A stretch of 64,000 bases of DNA from JADKIH01 sp043747595 (GCA_043747595.1 JAYTOX010000058.1:1-64000); one strand, 5' to 3'. Positions 1 to 9,244 are shown, counted from the stretch's first letter. Notes: generated by a model from the sequence alone, not told the origin. Numbers and translations: made by a program.

Positions 1-3
1 CCC

Positions 4-98
4 TGGTCAGTTGGTAGTGAAACGCCTGGTCAGTTGCCGCTGAAACAGGGTGGTCAGTTCAGAGTGAAACGGGGTGGTCAGTTGGGTGTGAAATACTC
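4..98. repeat. Terminal-repeat cluster resembling an IS21-family end
   Basis: Four direct repeats with the pattern TGGTCAGTT-N5-6-TGAAA start at 4, 27, 51 and 75, spaced 23-24 bp. Multiple short terminal repeats of this kind are typical of IS21-family ends, where the IstA transposase binds several copies. The body of the element would lie to the left, outside the window. The last repeat is directly followed by IS110 transposase sequence that lacks its start, so the element appears to have inserted into that gene. The family assignment rests on the repeat pattern only. Confidence 0.5.
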
Positions 99-101
99 AC
101 G

Positions 102-1049
102 TACTGCAGACATAGAGCCAATTTGCTAGAGCAAGTTGCAAACACGTCCAAAAAAATGCAGAAGTATCTTCGTTTACTAAATCTTCGATTGGATGTGGTG
201 GTGAATGATGTGGTCGGATTAACCGGGTTGAAAATAATATCAGCAATTTGTAATGGTGAAACAAGTCCTGAGAAATTGGCATCACTGAGAAATGGTAATT
301 GCAAAAAATCAGAGGTAGAGATTGCAAAAGCTTTGCAAACAAATGGAAGAAATGATTATCTGTTTGCTTTGAATCACGAATATCAAATGTATTTGAACTT
401 GCAATCGAAAATTGTAGAATGTGATCTGGAAATTGAAAAATTATTGAACCAACAAATCGAAAGTGACGATAATAAAAGGCAACATCACATTGAAAGAAAG
501 GTTCATAAAAAGATAAACAAGAACACGCCAAAGAATATGGATATTAATTTACTTGCTTATCAATATTTTGAAGGAGTGGATTTATTAGCCATTGAAGGAG
601 TAAGTTATTCTACGGTGCTCACTTTAATGAGTGAAGTAGGAAATGGCATTCATAAATTCGAATCAGCTAAACAGTTTGCATCATGGTTAAGATTATCGCC
701 AAACAATAAAATAAGTGGCGGAAAAGTGCTAAGCAATAAAATTCCAAAAGGAAGTAATCGATTAAAAATTGCATTACGCAATGCCGCCAATGCAATCGGT
801 AATCTAAAGAATACAGCACTCTCTAATTTCTTCAGCCGAATTTCTCATCGAAAAGGGCGCGTATCAGCCATTTCAGCAACAGCGCGAAAGTTGGCAGTAA
901 TCATTTGGAATATGGTAGTCAAGAAAACACCGTACATTCCTCAAACCGAATATCAGTTTCTGGATCAAAAAAGAAAAAAAATATCAGCAATGAAAAAACT
1001 AATTGCTAAGTTTGACATATCGACTAATGATCTTGATTTGCACGTGTGA
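102..1049 (+). pseudogene. IS110-family transposase, N-terminally truncated
   Basis: This reading frame matches the middle and C-terminal parts of IS110-family transposases. It has the helical linker (MQKYLRLLNLRLD) and then the Transposase_20 domain with an HhH-like segment (AIEGVSYSTVLTLMSEVG) and the conserved KQFASWLRLSPNN-ISGGK block; Ser198, counted from the TTG at 123, is the likely catalytic serine. Full-length proteins begin with a RuvC-like DEDD domain of about 150 residues, which is missing. Homology starts right after the IS21-like repeats near 99-102, and there is no ATG near the start of the homology. Any guide (bridge) RNA encoded upstream of the gene would also be lost. The copy is very probably immobile. 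Confidence 0.8.
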
Positions 1050-1385
1050 TTCAAGAAGTTATGGAACGTTAGTCATAAGCGTAAAGGACGACACAACAAC
1101 TATCAGGCTGACTTCTAAACGCCCAAACTTTTGACTTCCAAACAAACTATCGGACGACCTTTTATCGGTAGACAATTTCGCTGTAATTCGACACGACCAG
1201 ACCAGTTTGCCGACACTCAAGCTAACGCAAGGTTTTAAAAAAAATTCCAACCGCACATTTTAAAAAATAATTTTATGCCTGCCCACATTGGCACATTTGG
1301 GGTTTGCCCCACCGCACAAACCGACACAAAAGCAAACCTCAAAAGAGCCAATTTTGCCAACGCTTCATTTGTTAATAACTCTCGA
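1050..1385. other. Non-coding stretch between IS110 remnant and defence operon
   Basis: I see no credible gene here. The first 30 bases may include the right end of the IS110 element. The rest is rich in short C/A motifs (CCGACAC, GCACATTT, GCCAACGCTT) that also occur in the gaps after 7964 and 14645. The sequence AACGTTAGTCAT near 1064 loosely resembles the GTTATCAGAT inverted repeat found around the DUF4209 gene. Confidence 0.4.
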
Positions 1386-1400
1386 GGACAGTATTTGTCC
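1386..1400. promoter_or_regulatory. Palindromic operator candidate O1
   Basis: The 15-bp sequence GGACAGTATTTGTCC is a near-perfect palindrome (GGACA-N5-TGTCC). It contains the TTTG -33 box of the promoter for the regulator gene. A second copy of the same form lies 39 bp downstream, centre to centre. Position and symmetry suit binding by a dimer of the neighbouring HTH protein; the assignment is an inference. Confidence 0.55.
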
Positions 1401-1424
1401 ATAATTTAAAACTATTTATCTTTG
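1394..1424 (+). promoter_or_regulatory. Bacteroidota-type promoter for the regulator/R-M operon
   Basis: TTTG at 1394-1397 and TATCTTTG at 1417-1424 are separated by 19 bp and match the Bacteroidota housekeeping consensus (TTTG, 19-21 bp, TAnnTTTG). Transcription should start near 1431, only about 12 bases before the ATG at 1443, so the message would be almost leaderless, as is common for controller genes. Confidence 0.75.
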
Positions 1425-1439
1425 GGACAAATTAAGTCC
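1425..1439. promoter_or_regulatory. Palindromic operator candidate O2
   Basis: GGACAAATTAAGTCC has the same GGAC-N7-GTCC form and length as the site at 1386-1400. It covers the predicted transcription start and ends four bases before the regulator ATG. Occupation should block transcription, which would give negative feedback. Confidence 0.55.
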
Positions 1440-1442
1440 ACA

Positions 1443-1772
1443 ATGGCAACGACAAAAAATAGTGTATCAACATTCGGAGAACAACTTCGGACACTTCGTG
1501 AACAAGCATCGCTTTCGCTTCGTAATGTTGCAAGTGAAATCGGAATTGACACTTCTCTTTTGGGAAAAATAGAACGCAACGAAAGACCAGCGACCAAAGA
1601 ACAAATCAAACAGGTTGCAATATTTTTCAAGGTTAATGAAAAACAACTTGTGAAGGAAACTGTAAGTGATATGATTGCTTACAAAATAATTGAAGAAGAA
1701 GTTGACATTGACACCTTGAAAGTAGCAGAGAGAAAAGTTGAGTATTTAAAAACAACAGCAAAATCAAAGTAG
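1443..1772 (+). CDS. XRE-family HTH regulator, probable controller of the adjacent R-M-like operon
   Basis: A 109-residue protein with a Cro/C1-type helix-turn-helix at about residues 11-66 (FGEQLRTLREQASLSLRNVA ... TSLLGKIERNERPA) and a charged C-terminal helix. I chose the ATG at 1443 rather than the TTG at 1422, because 1422 lies inside the -7 promoter box. The stop is one base before the first methyltransferase start, so the four genes look like a single operon. Small XRE proteins at the head of restriction-modification operons often act as controller (C) proteins that delay the nuclease until host DNA is methylated. The two flanking palindromes support autoregulation. The HTH fold is clear; the controller role is inferred. 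Confidence 0.8.
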   Translation: MATTKNSVSTFGEQLRTLREQASLSLRNVASEIGIDTSLLGKIERNERPATKEQIKQVAIFFKVNEKQLVKETVSDMIAYKIIEEEVDIDTLKVAERKVEYLKTTAKSK

Positions 1773-1773
1773 C

Positions 1774-3750
1774 ATGAACAAAAACAAAGTGAACTATACA
1801 ACAACCGAAGAAGAAGAAAATTTAATTGTGGTGGCAGAGCCACCACAATTGATGATGTTTGATGATACTGAAACGTTAATTGAAAAATATAGACAGAACG
1901 GTCCTATTAAAATTAACGGTGATAATTTTTTCAACTACACTCCTGTCATTGCTGAAGGACACACAGCACCATATAAAATTCATAAATATTTTGCGAGACG
2001 ACCTTGGAATGTGTTTGAACAATTGGTTCAAAATTTTTCAAAAGAAAATGAGATTGTTTTAGATCCATTTTGCGGAGGCGGTGTAACTGTTTATGAAAGT
2101 ATCAGAAAGGGAAGAAAGGTTATTGGTTGCGATCTCAATCCACTTTCAATTTTTGTTGTGAGAAACATGGTTAAAAAAAATATTTTAAAACCTGATTTCA
2201 TAACAGCAATTGATGACCTAAAAAAATATCTTGTTTTTCTAAACGATACATTCATGCAATTCACACACGAAGACATGCAGCATCAAACGGAATGGTGTGA
2301 AGTTGCTTTCAAAGTGAAATGCAATGTTTGCAATGAGACAACACTGTTATCAAACGATTTCAAAGCCAAAAGTGGTTCGTATAGGTGTATGAATTCAATG
2401 TGTGCAACACATTTAACACACAAGAAAACAATTGAAGCAAGAAAATGTGAAAGGATTGGCTTTGAATATTTGTTTTTGGTAAACAATTATTCACAAGGAA
2501 AAAAAATTGTCAAAAAATTTGAGCAAGAAGATTTTGAAAAACTCAATGCCCACATCAAATTTCTAAAATCAGAAATCAAGAAAGAAAAAATTAAAATTCC
2601 TACTGATAAAATTCCTTTGGATTGGGACAGACAATTTGAAGATGGTTTGGCTAAGAAAGGAATTTGCAACTTTCAAGACTTGTTTACCGAAAGAAATTTG
2701 TTAATAGTTTCTTTATTACTCAACAAAATAAAATCTTACTCAAAGAAATTATCTAACGATAAATACGAATTATTGAGAATGATATTCAGCAACACTGTTA
2801 AGGACACAAACATAATGGCATTCACCAATGCAACTTGGCAAGGCGGTAAACCAACAACATGGAGCAAACATGCTTATTGGATTCCTTCACAGTTTTGCGA
2901 AGTGTCAATACTTCCATCATTTGAAAAAAGTATTCAACGAATAATTTCTTCTCTGAACTTCAACAACACTCAGAAATATGAAGTTGCTACCGCAACTTCA
3001 TTTTCTGATTTGACAGAGAAGAATATTTTACTTTACAACAAACCAGTTGCATTCACTGACATTCCAGAAAATTCAGTTGATGCAATTATTACCGACCCCC
3101 CTTACGGAAGCAATGTTCAGTATTTGGAACTCTCTCATTTTTGGTTTGTATGGAATAAAGACCTTTACGACACAGCACCAAACTTTAAGTTGGAAGCAAT
3201 ATCAAATCGGAAGAAAGGTTTTACAGGAGCAAAAACGATGTATGATTATGAAAATAATCTCTATAATGTTTTCTCAAAGTCATTTCAGGTTTTGAAACCA
3301 AACCGTTACATGGTGTTAACTTTTAACAACAAAGATGTAAGTGCATGGCTAGGTTTGTTGTTTTCAATTTTCAAATCCGGTTTTACTCTTTCTGAAAACG
3401 GCTTGTTCTTTCAAGACGGTGTAAAAAATTACAAGCAGACAGCACACACGAAGGCAGACGGATCACCTTATGGAGATTTTATTTACTCATTTAAAAAGGG
3501 AGAGCCAGCACACGAACTAAAAATTTATCATTCAGAAAACGAATTCGCAAATGATCTTGATAATATTTTCAAACACTATCTTGCGGACGAGGACAGGGAT
3601 AAAAACGAATTGATAATGGACATGTTTTTAACTGCAATTCCTTTGATAGAAAGTTTTGCTAAAACATTTTTAAAAAATCACAAACACAATCTTTACACGA
3701 AATTCAAAAAAGATTATTTTAATCAACTCTATAAAAATGCCGAGGATTAG
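1774..3750 (+). CDS. DNA methyltransferase 1 (N6-adenine/N4-cytosine type) with zinc-ribbon insert
   Basis: A 658-residue protein. The SAM-binding motif I is DPFCGGG at residues 97-103, followed by the acidic CDLNP at 119-123. The catalytic motif IV is TDPPYG at about 440-445. More than 300 residues lie between them, an order like the alpha class of amino-methyltransferases, where the central part recognises DNA. That central part includes paired cysteines (CNVC ... CMNSMC, about 186-210) that could form a zinc ribbon. The gene overlaps the next methyltransferase by 14 bp. Two unlike methyltransferases together often modify the two strands of an asymmetric site. Whether the product is N6-methyladenine or N4-methylcytosine cannot be told from the sequence. 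Confidence 0.85.
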   Translation: MNKNKVNYTTTEEEENLIVVAEPPQLMMFDDTETLIEKYRQNGPIKINGDNFFNYTPVIAEGHTAPYKIHKYFARRPWNVFEQLVQNFSKENEIVLDPFCGGGVTVYESIRKGRKVIGCDLNPLSIFVVRNMVKKNILKPDFITAIDDLKKYLVFLNDTFMQFTHEDMQHQTEWCEVAFKVKCNVCNETTLLSNDFKAKSGSYRCMNSMCATHLTHKKTIEARKCERIGFEYLFLVNNYSQGKKIVKKFEQEDFEKLNAHIKFLKSEIKKEKIKIPTDKIPLDWDRQFEDGLAKKGICNFQDLFTERNLLIVSLLLNKIKSYSKKLSNDKYELLRMIFSNTVKDTNIMAFTNATWQGGKPTTWSKHAYWIPSQFCEVSILPSFEKSIQRIISSLNFNNTQKYEVATATSFSDLTEKNILLYNKPVAFTDIPENSVDAIITDPPYGSNVQYLELSHFWFVWNKDLYDTAPNFKLEAISNRKKGFTGAKTMYDYENNLYNVFSKSFQVLKPNRYMVLTFNNKDVSAWLGLLFSIFKSGFTLSENGLFFQDGVKNYKQTAHTKADGSPYGDFIYSFKKGEPAHELKIYHSENEFANDLDNIFKHYLADEDRDKNELIMDMFLTAIPLIESFAKTFLKNHKHNLYTKFKKDYFNQLYKNAED

Positions 3751-5062
3751 CGAAGAGAAACTAATTAATGACCATGCAAAGTTTGAAAAACTTTTCCCCG
3801 ACTATGTGAAAGTGATTGATGAATTGCAACGCAAGTTTAAAGTCACAGACGGGAGTGCATTTACTGAATTAGTAAACTTTAAGAACAACAAGAAAATACC
3901 AAAGCACAATTGGTATGAATATAAACAGGGATATGCTGAAGATTTGGTAAAACAAATTATTGAAGCTGAACGACCAGACAAAAAGCATTTTATCTTAGAC
4001 CCATTTTGTGGTGTAGGAACTTCAAATGTTGTTGCACAGTCATTGGGTTACAAGAGCATTGGGTTTGACATCAATCCAGTTGCTTATTTGGCCGCTTCTG
4101 TAAAAACACATTTTTACACCGAAGAAGAGGTAAAGGAAATCAATAAACTAATTAAGAATTTCAAGCCCTCAAAGCTTTCATCACTGAAAGAACCCCCAAA
4201 AGTTATTGGCTCATCATTTCAAAATGGTTCGCTTGAAAAACTTTATCAAATAAAATATTTTTGGGAAAATATAAGTACAAATATTTCAGTTCAACATTTT
4301 TTTCAGTTAGCGTATTTATCAATTATTGAGGATTGTTCTATTAAGACAAAAGACGGAAATGGAATAAAATTGAATCTGAAGAAGAAAAAGATTGAAAACA
4401 TTTTTCAATACTTTTTGACAAAGTGTAATTCAATGGTTGCAGACATTGAAGTTTCCAATTTCAAAGAGGAAACAAAATTTATCAATGGCTCGATCACTAT
4501 TGAAAAATATTTCAAGCAAATAGAAAATAAGAAAGTTGGTTTATGTATTTTCTCTCCACCTTATGCAAACTGTTTTGATTATTGTGAGGTTTACAAACTT
4601 GAATTTTGGTTAGGCGGTTTTGTAAAAACTTACAAGGATTTTGCACAGTATCGTTCAATTGCAATGCGCTCACATGTGAACTCACAGTTTGACCACAACA
4701 TTAAAAACTATCAGAAGGAAGTTGATTTGATTGCTGAAATAATTTCAGCGTTCAACATTTGGAATAAAAATATTCCCGACATGCTAAGAGGATATTTTGA
4801 CGACACATACAAACTACTGAAAAACATTAAAACGGTTTTAGTGAAAGATGCAAAGTGTTTTATTGTTGTAGCAAATTCAGGTTACAAAGGAATTCTTGTT
4901 CCAACTGATTTACTAATTGCCGAGATTGCAACCAGTTTAGGTTTTAAAGTGAATCAAATTTATTACGCAAGAAAAATCCGTTCATCTTCACAGCAGATGA
5001 AAGAATTGCATTTGGAATATGAGAACCTAATGAGAGAATCAATTATTGAAATTCAGAACTAA
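3737..5062 (+). CDS. DNA methyltransferase 2 (N4-cytosine/N6-adenine type)
   Basis: A 441-residue protein with SAM motif I DPFCGVG at residues 88-94, GFDINP following it, and catalytic SPPY at 273-276 in the context FSPPYANCFDYCEVYKLEFW. SPPY is most common in N4-cytosine methyltransferases but also occurs in some adenine enzymes. The ATG lies inside the end of the previous gene (14-bp overlap) and the stop is 7 bp before the nuclease-helicase, which suggests coupled translation. It is not a close paralogue of the first methyltransferase beyond the common fold. A role in protecting host DNA is likely. Confidence 0.85.
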   Translation: MPRISEEKLINDHAKFEKLFPDYVKVIDELQRKFKVTDGSAFTELVNFKNNKKIPKHNWYEYKQGYAEDLVKQIIEAERPDKKHFILDPFCGVGTSNVVAQSLGYKSIGFDINPVAYLAASVKTHFYTEEEVKEINKLIKNFKPSKLSSLKEPPKVIGSSFQNGSLEKLYQIKYFWENISTNISVQHFFQLAYLSIIEDCSIKTKDGNGIKLNLKKKKIENIFQYFLTKCNSMVADIEVSNFKEETKFINGSITIEKYFKQIENKKVGLCIFSPPYANCFDYCEVYKLEFWLGGFVKTYKDFAQYRSIAMRSHVNSQFDHNIKNYQKEVDLIAEIISAFNIWNKNIPDMLRGYFDDTYKLLKNIKTVLVKDAKCFIVVANSGYKGILVPTDLLIAEIATSLGFKVNQIYYARKIRSSSQQMKELHLEYENLMRESIIEIQN

Positions 5063-5069
5063 AACCAAT

Positions 5070-7964
5070 ATGAAATTTAGCAGCATCTTTCAGAAAAAAT
5101 ATTCTTCATGGAAAGAACTTGAAAAAGTTATTGAAGGACTTCCAACGACAAAGCAAAGAGGCGATGCGTTTGAAGAATTTGTTTTCGCTTACCTGAATAT
5201 CAAGAAGCAACTTTATCAAGTGAAGGAAGTTTTCATGTCAACTGAAATTCCTACCAAGTATCTCACGAAATATAAAATTGAAAAGAAAGACAGCGGAGTT
5301 GATGGTTTAATAATTCGTGAAGATGATAAGGCTGCAGCATACCAAGTAAAATTCAGAACCAACAGAGTAAAACCAAAGTATGATGAGTTAGCAAAGTTTT
5401 GGGTTGAAGGCAAGCACACCGATTTCAATTACACAATTGCAAACTGTTATTCTGTAACGGACTTATCTCAAAAGAATGAAAAGCATTTGCAAGTTTTGGT
5501 TGACGAATTTGATTTGCTTGATGCAAATTTCTTTAACGCGTTTTTTGCTTTCGCAAACAACAAAACTTTAAAAGAAAAAAAGAAACATACTCCTCACGAT
5601 TTTCAAAAAGAAATTATCAAAGATGTTGTTGCAGGTTTCAAGAAAGACGACAGAGGAAAACTAATTGCAGCATGTGGCACAGGAAAAACTTTGACTGCAC
5701 TTTGGATAACCGAGAAGATGGAGAATGACACAGTTTTGTTTTTAGCACCAAGTTTAGCATTGATAAAACAAACACTTGAATCGTGGGCAGACCAAGCAAA
5801 ATTTCCATTCAGTTATTTATCTGTGTGCAGCGACAAAACAGTTTCAAGTGATTTAGACGATGGAGATATTTCAACTTCTGAATTGAATGTTCCAGTTACA
5901 ACAACTCCTTCCGAGATTGTAGATTTTATCAAGACGAAAACGAATTCCAAGAAATATGTTTTCTCAACTTATCAATCATTGCAAGTTGTAGCCGAAGCAA
6001 TGAGTTACACAAACAACTTCACTTTTGATTTGATAATTTTTGATGAAGCACACAGGACAGCAGGAGCAAAAGAAACTCAACTCTTTGGTTTCGCTTTGAC
6101 AAATCAAAGTATCAGTTCAAAGAAAAGATTGTTCATGACTGCAACCGAACGATTGATAAAACCACGATTGAAGAAAGCAGCAAAGGAAGCAGGGAAAGTT
6201 ATTTTCTCAATGGATGATGAAACAGTTTACGGAAAGACATTTCACAAATACAATTTTGGCGATGCAATTTCAGATGAAGTGATTTCCGATTATGAAATTG
6301 TTGTTGCGGGAATTCAGCAATCGGATTATTACAAATGGATAAAAGAAAATAAAGACCTTGAAGCATTGGTAAATTCAAATGCAGAATATTCAACAGCTCA
6401 GATTTTATTTTCTCAATTGATTCTTGCTAAAGCAATCAAAGAATATCCAATTCAGAAAATTATTTCATTCCATTCATCAGTAAAGAACGCAACACTTTTC
6501 GTGGGCGAAATTGCAAACACAATTCCTTTAAAAAATGTAATAAAGCAATTCAACAAAAATATTACTGACGATAATCTTTTCATTTCTCATGTGAACGGCT
6601 CAATGCCAACAGGCGACAGAAAAGAGATACTTGATATTTTTAAAGAAACAGAGTTTGCCTTGGTTTCAAATGCAAGATGTTTGACTGAAGGAGTTGATGT
6701 TCCAATTATTGATAGCGTTTATTTCGTTGATAATAAAAGTTCACTGATTGACATTGTGCAAGCGTGTGGTAGAGCATTACGCAAACCCGATGCGACTAAA
6801 CCCAAGACCGCTTTCTTTTTGATCCCAATTTTAATTCCTGACAACATCAAAGGAAGTGAAGTTGTAAATCTTGAGGCATTTGAAACAGTATTCAATGTTA
6901 TTCAATCTTTGCGTGACCAAGACAACCGACTTGCTGAATGGATAAATGAATTAAACAGAAACGCTGCGAAAGGAAAACTTCCTAAGTACGGAAAGGGAAA
7001 ATGGAAACCAGTTACACTTTCATTACCTCAATCAATTGACCTTACTTCTTTTGAAGAACATCTCTATTTAAAAATTGCTGATGTAAATAAAAATCCATCT
7101 TCGGAAAATTTTAAGGTTGCAAGAGTTTACGGCAAGAAAGAAAGGAAAAGCAGTCAGAAAAGAATATTCAAAACTATAGGCGATACTGCTTTTGAATCTT
7201 ATATGAATAATTTGGTGAAGCCAACAATGGTGAAATATAAGAAGGGAAAAAAAACCATTCCTTCAAATAAATTAGATATTCTTTCGTCAAGTGGCAAAAA
7301 AAGCCATAATAATGTAAGCCATACTGAAAGGTTAGGATTAATAATGAAAGACAAAAAGGAGTATTCAATTACACCGTTAGGTGAATTATTCCTTAAAGGA
7401 AAAATAAAAGATACCGAACTTTTTAAAAGACAGATGCTCCGATATTTTTCTTCACTTGAAGATGGCAATGCAGAAAGAATTTTATTTCCATACAGAGCAT
7501 GTATTAAAATTTTGTTAGAAGTAGGAAACATAAACTTGAATGAGTTTACATTGGCAATTTATTCAATGGACGACAGCAGGCCTGAATCAATTGAACGAGC
7601 AATTGCAGATATAAATTATCTCCGAGACAACTACAAAAACCTTGGCTTAGTTAATGAAGCAAATAGGAAAACAATTTTAAAAGAACTGAATGACTATTTC
7701 GGAACAAACTACAGTGAAACAGAAATTTGGACACAAAAAACAACAATCTACAATCAGTTTACTTATTTCAGAAACCATCTTGCTTTGTTCACAGAGTTTA
7801 TCAAAATTGACAGCGAAGGAAAAATTCTTTTGATTGAGAAGAACGCTGCTAAAGCAAGACACTTACTTTCACTTGATAACAGGTTAGAGTTTGAAAATAA
7901 TCATCAAACATTGCTTTCAAAATACATTCAACCATTTTTAAGTTTCGTGATCTTTACAATCTAA
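5070..7964 (+). CDS. Restriction-type PD-(D/E)xK nuclease fused to SF2 helicase
   Basis: A 964-residue protein counted from the ATG at 5070; an in-frame TTG at 5046 is less likely. The N-terminus looks like an Mrr-type nuclease: GDAFEEF at 31-37, GVDG with Asp78, and QVK at 92-94. Next is an SF2 helicase with Walker A CGTGKT at 202-207, DEAH at 325-328, a TATE motif, and motif VI QACGRALR at 564-571. About 350 C-terminal residues have no motif I recognise. This is the architecture of the motor and nuclease subunit of type I, III or ISP-like systems and of some anti-phage helicases. Beside two methyltransferases it is the probable effector. The last few residues run into non-coding-like sequence, so the C-terminal end may be slightly altered. 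Confidence 0.85.
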   Translation: MKFSSIFQKKYSSWKELEKVIEGLPTTKQRGDAFEEFVFAYLNIKKQLYQVKEVFMSTEIPTKYLTKYKIEKKDSGVDGLIIREDDKAAAYQVKFRTNRVKPKYDELAKFWVEGKHTDFNYTIANCYSVTDLSQKNEKHLQVLVDEFDLLDANFFNAFFAFANNKTLKEKKKHTPHDFQKEIIKDVVAGFKKDDRGKLIAACGTGKTLTALWITEKMENDTVLFLAPSLALIKQTLESWADQAKFPFSYLSVCSDKTVSSDLDDGDISTSELNVPVTTTPSEIVDFIKTKTNSKKYVFSTYQSLQVVAEAMSYTNNFTFDLIIFDEAHRTAGAKETQLFGFALTNQSISSKKRLFMTATERLIKPRLKKAAKEAGKVIFSMDDETVYGKTFHKYNFGDAISDEVISDYEIVVAGIQQSDYYKWIKENKDLEALVNSNAEYSTAQILFSQLILAKAIKEYPIQKIISFHSSVKNATLFVGEIANTIPLKNVIKQFNKNITDDNLFISHVNGSMPTGDRKEILDIFKETEFALVSNARCLTEGVDVPIIDSVYFVDNKSSLIDIVQACGRALRKPDATKPKTAFFLIPILIPDNIKGSEVVNLEAFETVFNVIQSLRDQDNRLAEWINELNRNAAKGKLPKYGKGKWKPVTLSLPQSIDLTSFEEHLYLKIADVNKNPSSENFKVARVYGKKERKSSQKRIFKTIGDTAFESYMNNLVKPTMVKYKKGKKTIPSNKLDILSSSGKKSHNNVSHTERLGLIMKDKKEYSITPLGELFLKGKIKDTELFKRQMLRYFSSLEDGNAERILFPYRACIKILLEVGNINLNEFTLAIYSMDDSRPESIERAIADINYLRDNYKNLGLVNEANRKTILKELNDYFGTNYSETEIWTQKTTIYNQFTYFRNHLALFTEFIKIDSEGKILLIEKNAAKARHLLSLDNRLEFENNHQTLLSKYIQPFLSFVIFTI

Positions 7965-8257
7965 TGACAGCCGACACACACTTACAAGCACATTTGCAAT
8001 TCGGACAAGCCGACACGCAAACTTAAAATTGCAAAAGAGCTTGCAAGTTTGCCACCGAAGCAAAATTATTTTTTAAAATTTCCTTCCCTTCTAATTTTTT
8101 TAAAACCGCGACCGCACAGCCTACACAAATGACAGCGAAAGCCACGACAGATAAGGACTACTCAACTCGACAGACAGAACGCCAGCTGGTAACAGCACCT
8201 AAAAAAAATGGCGGGGGAAGTGCGAATATAAACAGTTGTGCATTTAATAAACATGAC
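7965..8257. other. Non-coding gap with one arm of a large imperfect hairpin
   Basis: There is no gene. Bases 8186-8214 (CTGGTAACAGC ... CTAAAAAAAATGGCGG) match the reverse complement of 9748-9780 on the other side of the IS3 element. Removing the IS would leave two arms about 78 bases apart, able to form one large hairpin. A related TAAC ... CCTAAAAAAA string follows the DUF4209 gene near 11741-11767. These may be boundaries of exchanged gene modules. Confidence 0.4.
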
Positions 8258-8318
8258 TCGTCCTAAAAAAAGTTTACAGTTTAATTAATTAATCCTGTTA
8301 TTGATTTACAGTTCATTG

Positions 8319-9239
8319 TTAGTCCTGTTCTGGGTTTACAATAGTAGTTCTTTTTCGGTAATAATTTTTCCATAGCCTTTCTGCTTTTATTGTTGTTTTT
8401 GATTGATGAATGTGATTCGGTGTAAAGTTGCTGATGCTCATGTGAGGTCTTTCGTTGTTATAAAGATCAATAACAGCCTTGAGTAACTCTTTTGCCTCTT
8501 CAATAGAATGGATTTGATAGTTATCTAGGTATTCATCTTTAATTATTCCATTCACTCTTTCTGCAACAGCATTTTCTAACGGATCTCCATTTTCTGTCAT
8601 GCTAATTTGAATTCCACTCTCTTTTAGAAGTTTGGTATACGACTGACTACAATACTGAATGCCTCGATCGCTGTGATGGATTAGATTTGCCGGCAGCAAT
8701 TTGTCAGTTGCATCAATGGCCATTTGTAATGCACAGACGCTCTCTATTGCTTCCATTGTGTCTGCAACTTGGTATCCAACAATTTTATGGGAATATACAT
8801 CAGTGATAAAACTGATGTAAACTGGATTTTTCTCCAGCTTCCAATAGGTAATATCGCTCACCCATAATTGATTGATTGCAGTAGGAATAAATCCTCGGAT
8901 TAAATTTGGATACTTTCTTAACCAATGAAAAGAGTTGGTCGTTTTGATTCTACGCTTACGCTTTCTAACTAACATGTGATTGGCAGAAAGCAGATTGAAT
9001 AATCCATCACGCCCCATTTTTATAGCATGTTCTTGCAAAAACGGATGCAGCATTTCATAAAGCTTTCGCGTGCCCATTCGTTTATGATTGCTTCTGATTA
9101 TTTTTACTTGCTGAAGCATTAGTTCCTCTTCAAGTGAAGTAGAAACGCCCTCCCAATTATTTTGATAATAGGCCTGTCTGGTAATACCGAACCATCCGCA
9201 TAGCTTGGCTAATCCTATGCGTGCAAAATTATTTTGCAT
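8319..9239 (-). CDS. IS3-family transposase OrfB (DDE integrase domain)
   Basis: The 306-residue frame contains an HTH_21-like segment, then an rve integrase core with the catalytic triad Asp129 (WVSDITY), Asp191 (HHSDRG) and Glu227 (AERVNG). The D-to-E spacing is the typical 35 residues. It probably has no independent start in the cell. The frame stays open upstream of the ATG and is reached from orfA by -1 frameshifting at 9263-9269, giving the OrfAB transposase. Confidence 0.9.
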   Translation of the reverse strand: MQNNFARIGLAKLCGWFGITRQAYYQNNWEGVSTSLEEELMLQQVKIIRSNHKRMGTRKLYEMLHPFLQEHAIKMGRDGLFNLLSANHMLVRKRKRRIKTTNSFHWLRKYPNLIRGFIPTAINQLWVSDITYWKLEKNPVYISFITDVYSHKIVGYQVADTMEAIESVCALQMAIDATDKLLPANLIHHSDRGIQYCSQSYTKLLKESGIQISMTENGDPLENAVAERVNGIIKDEYLDNYQIHSIEEAKELLKAVIDLYNNERPHMSISNFTPNHIHQSKTTIKAERLWKNYYRKRTTIVNPEQD

Positions 9240-9244
9240 TGCTT

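Noticed and set aside
1059..1256. A 65-residue minus-strand frame after the IS110 remnant
   Set aside because: Composition matches the C/A-rich non-coding sequence found in other gaps; no domain or start signal.
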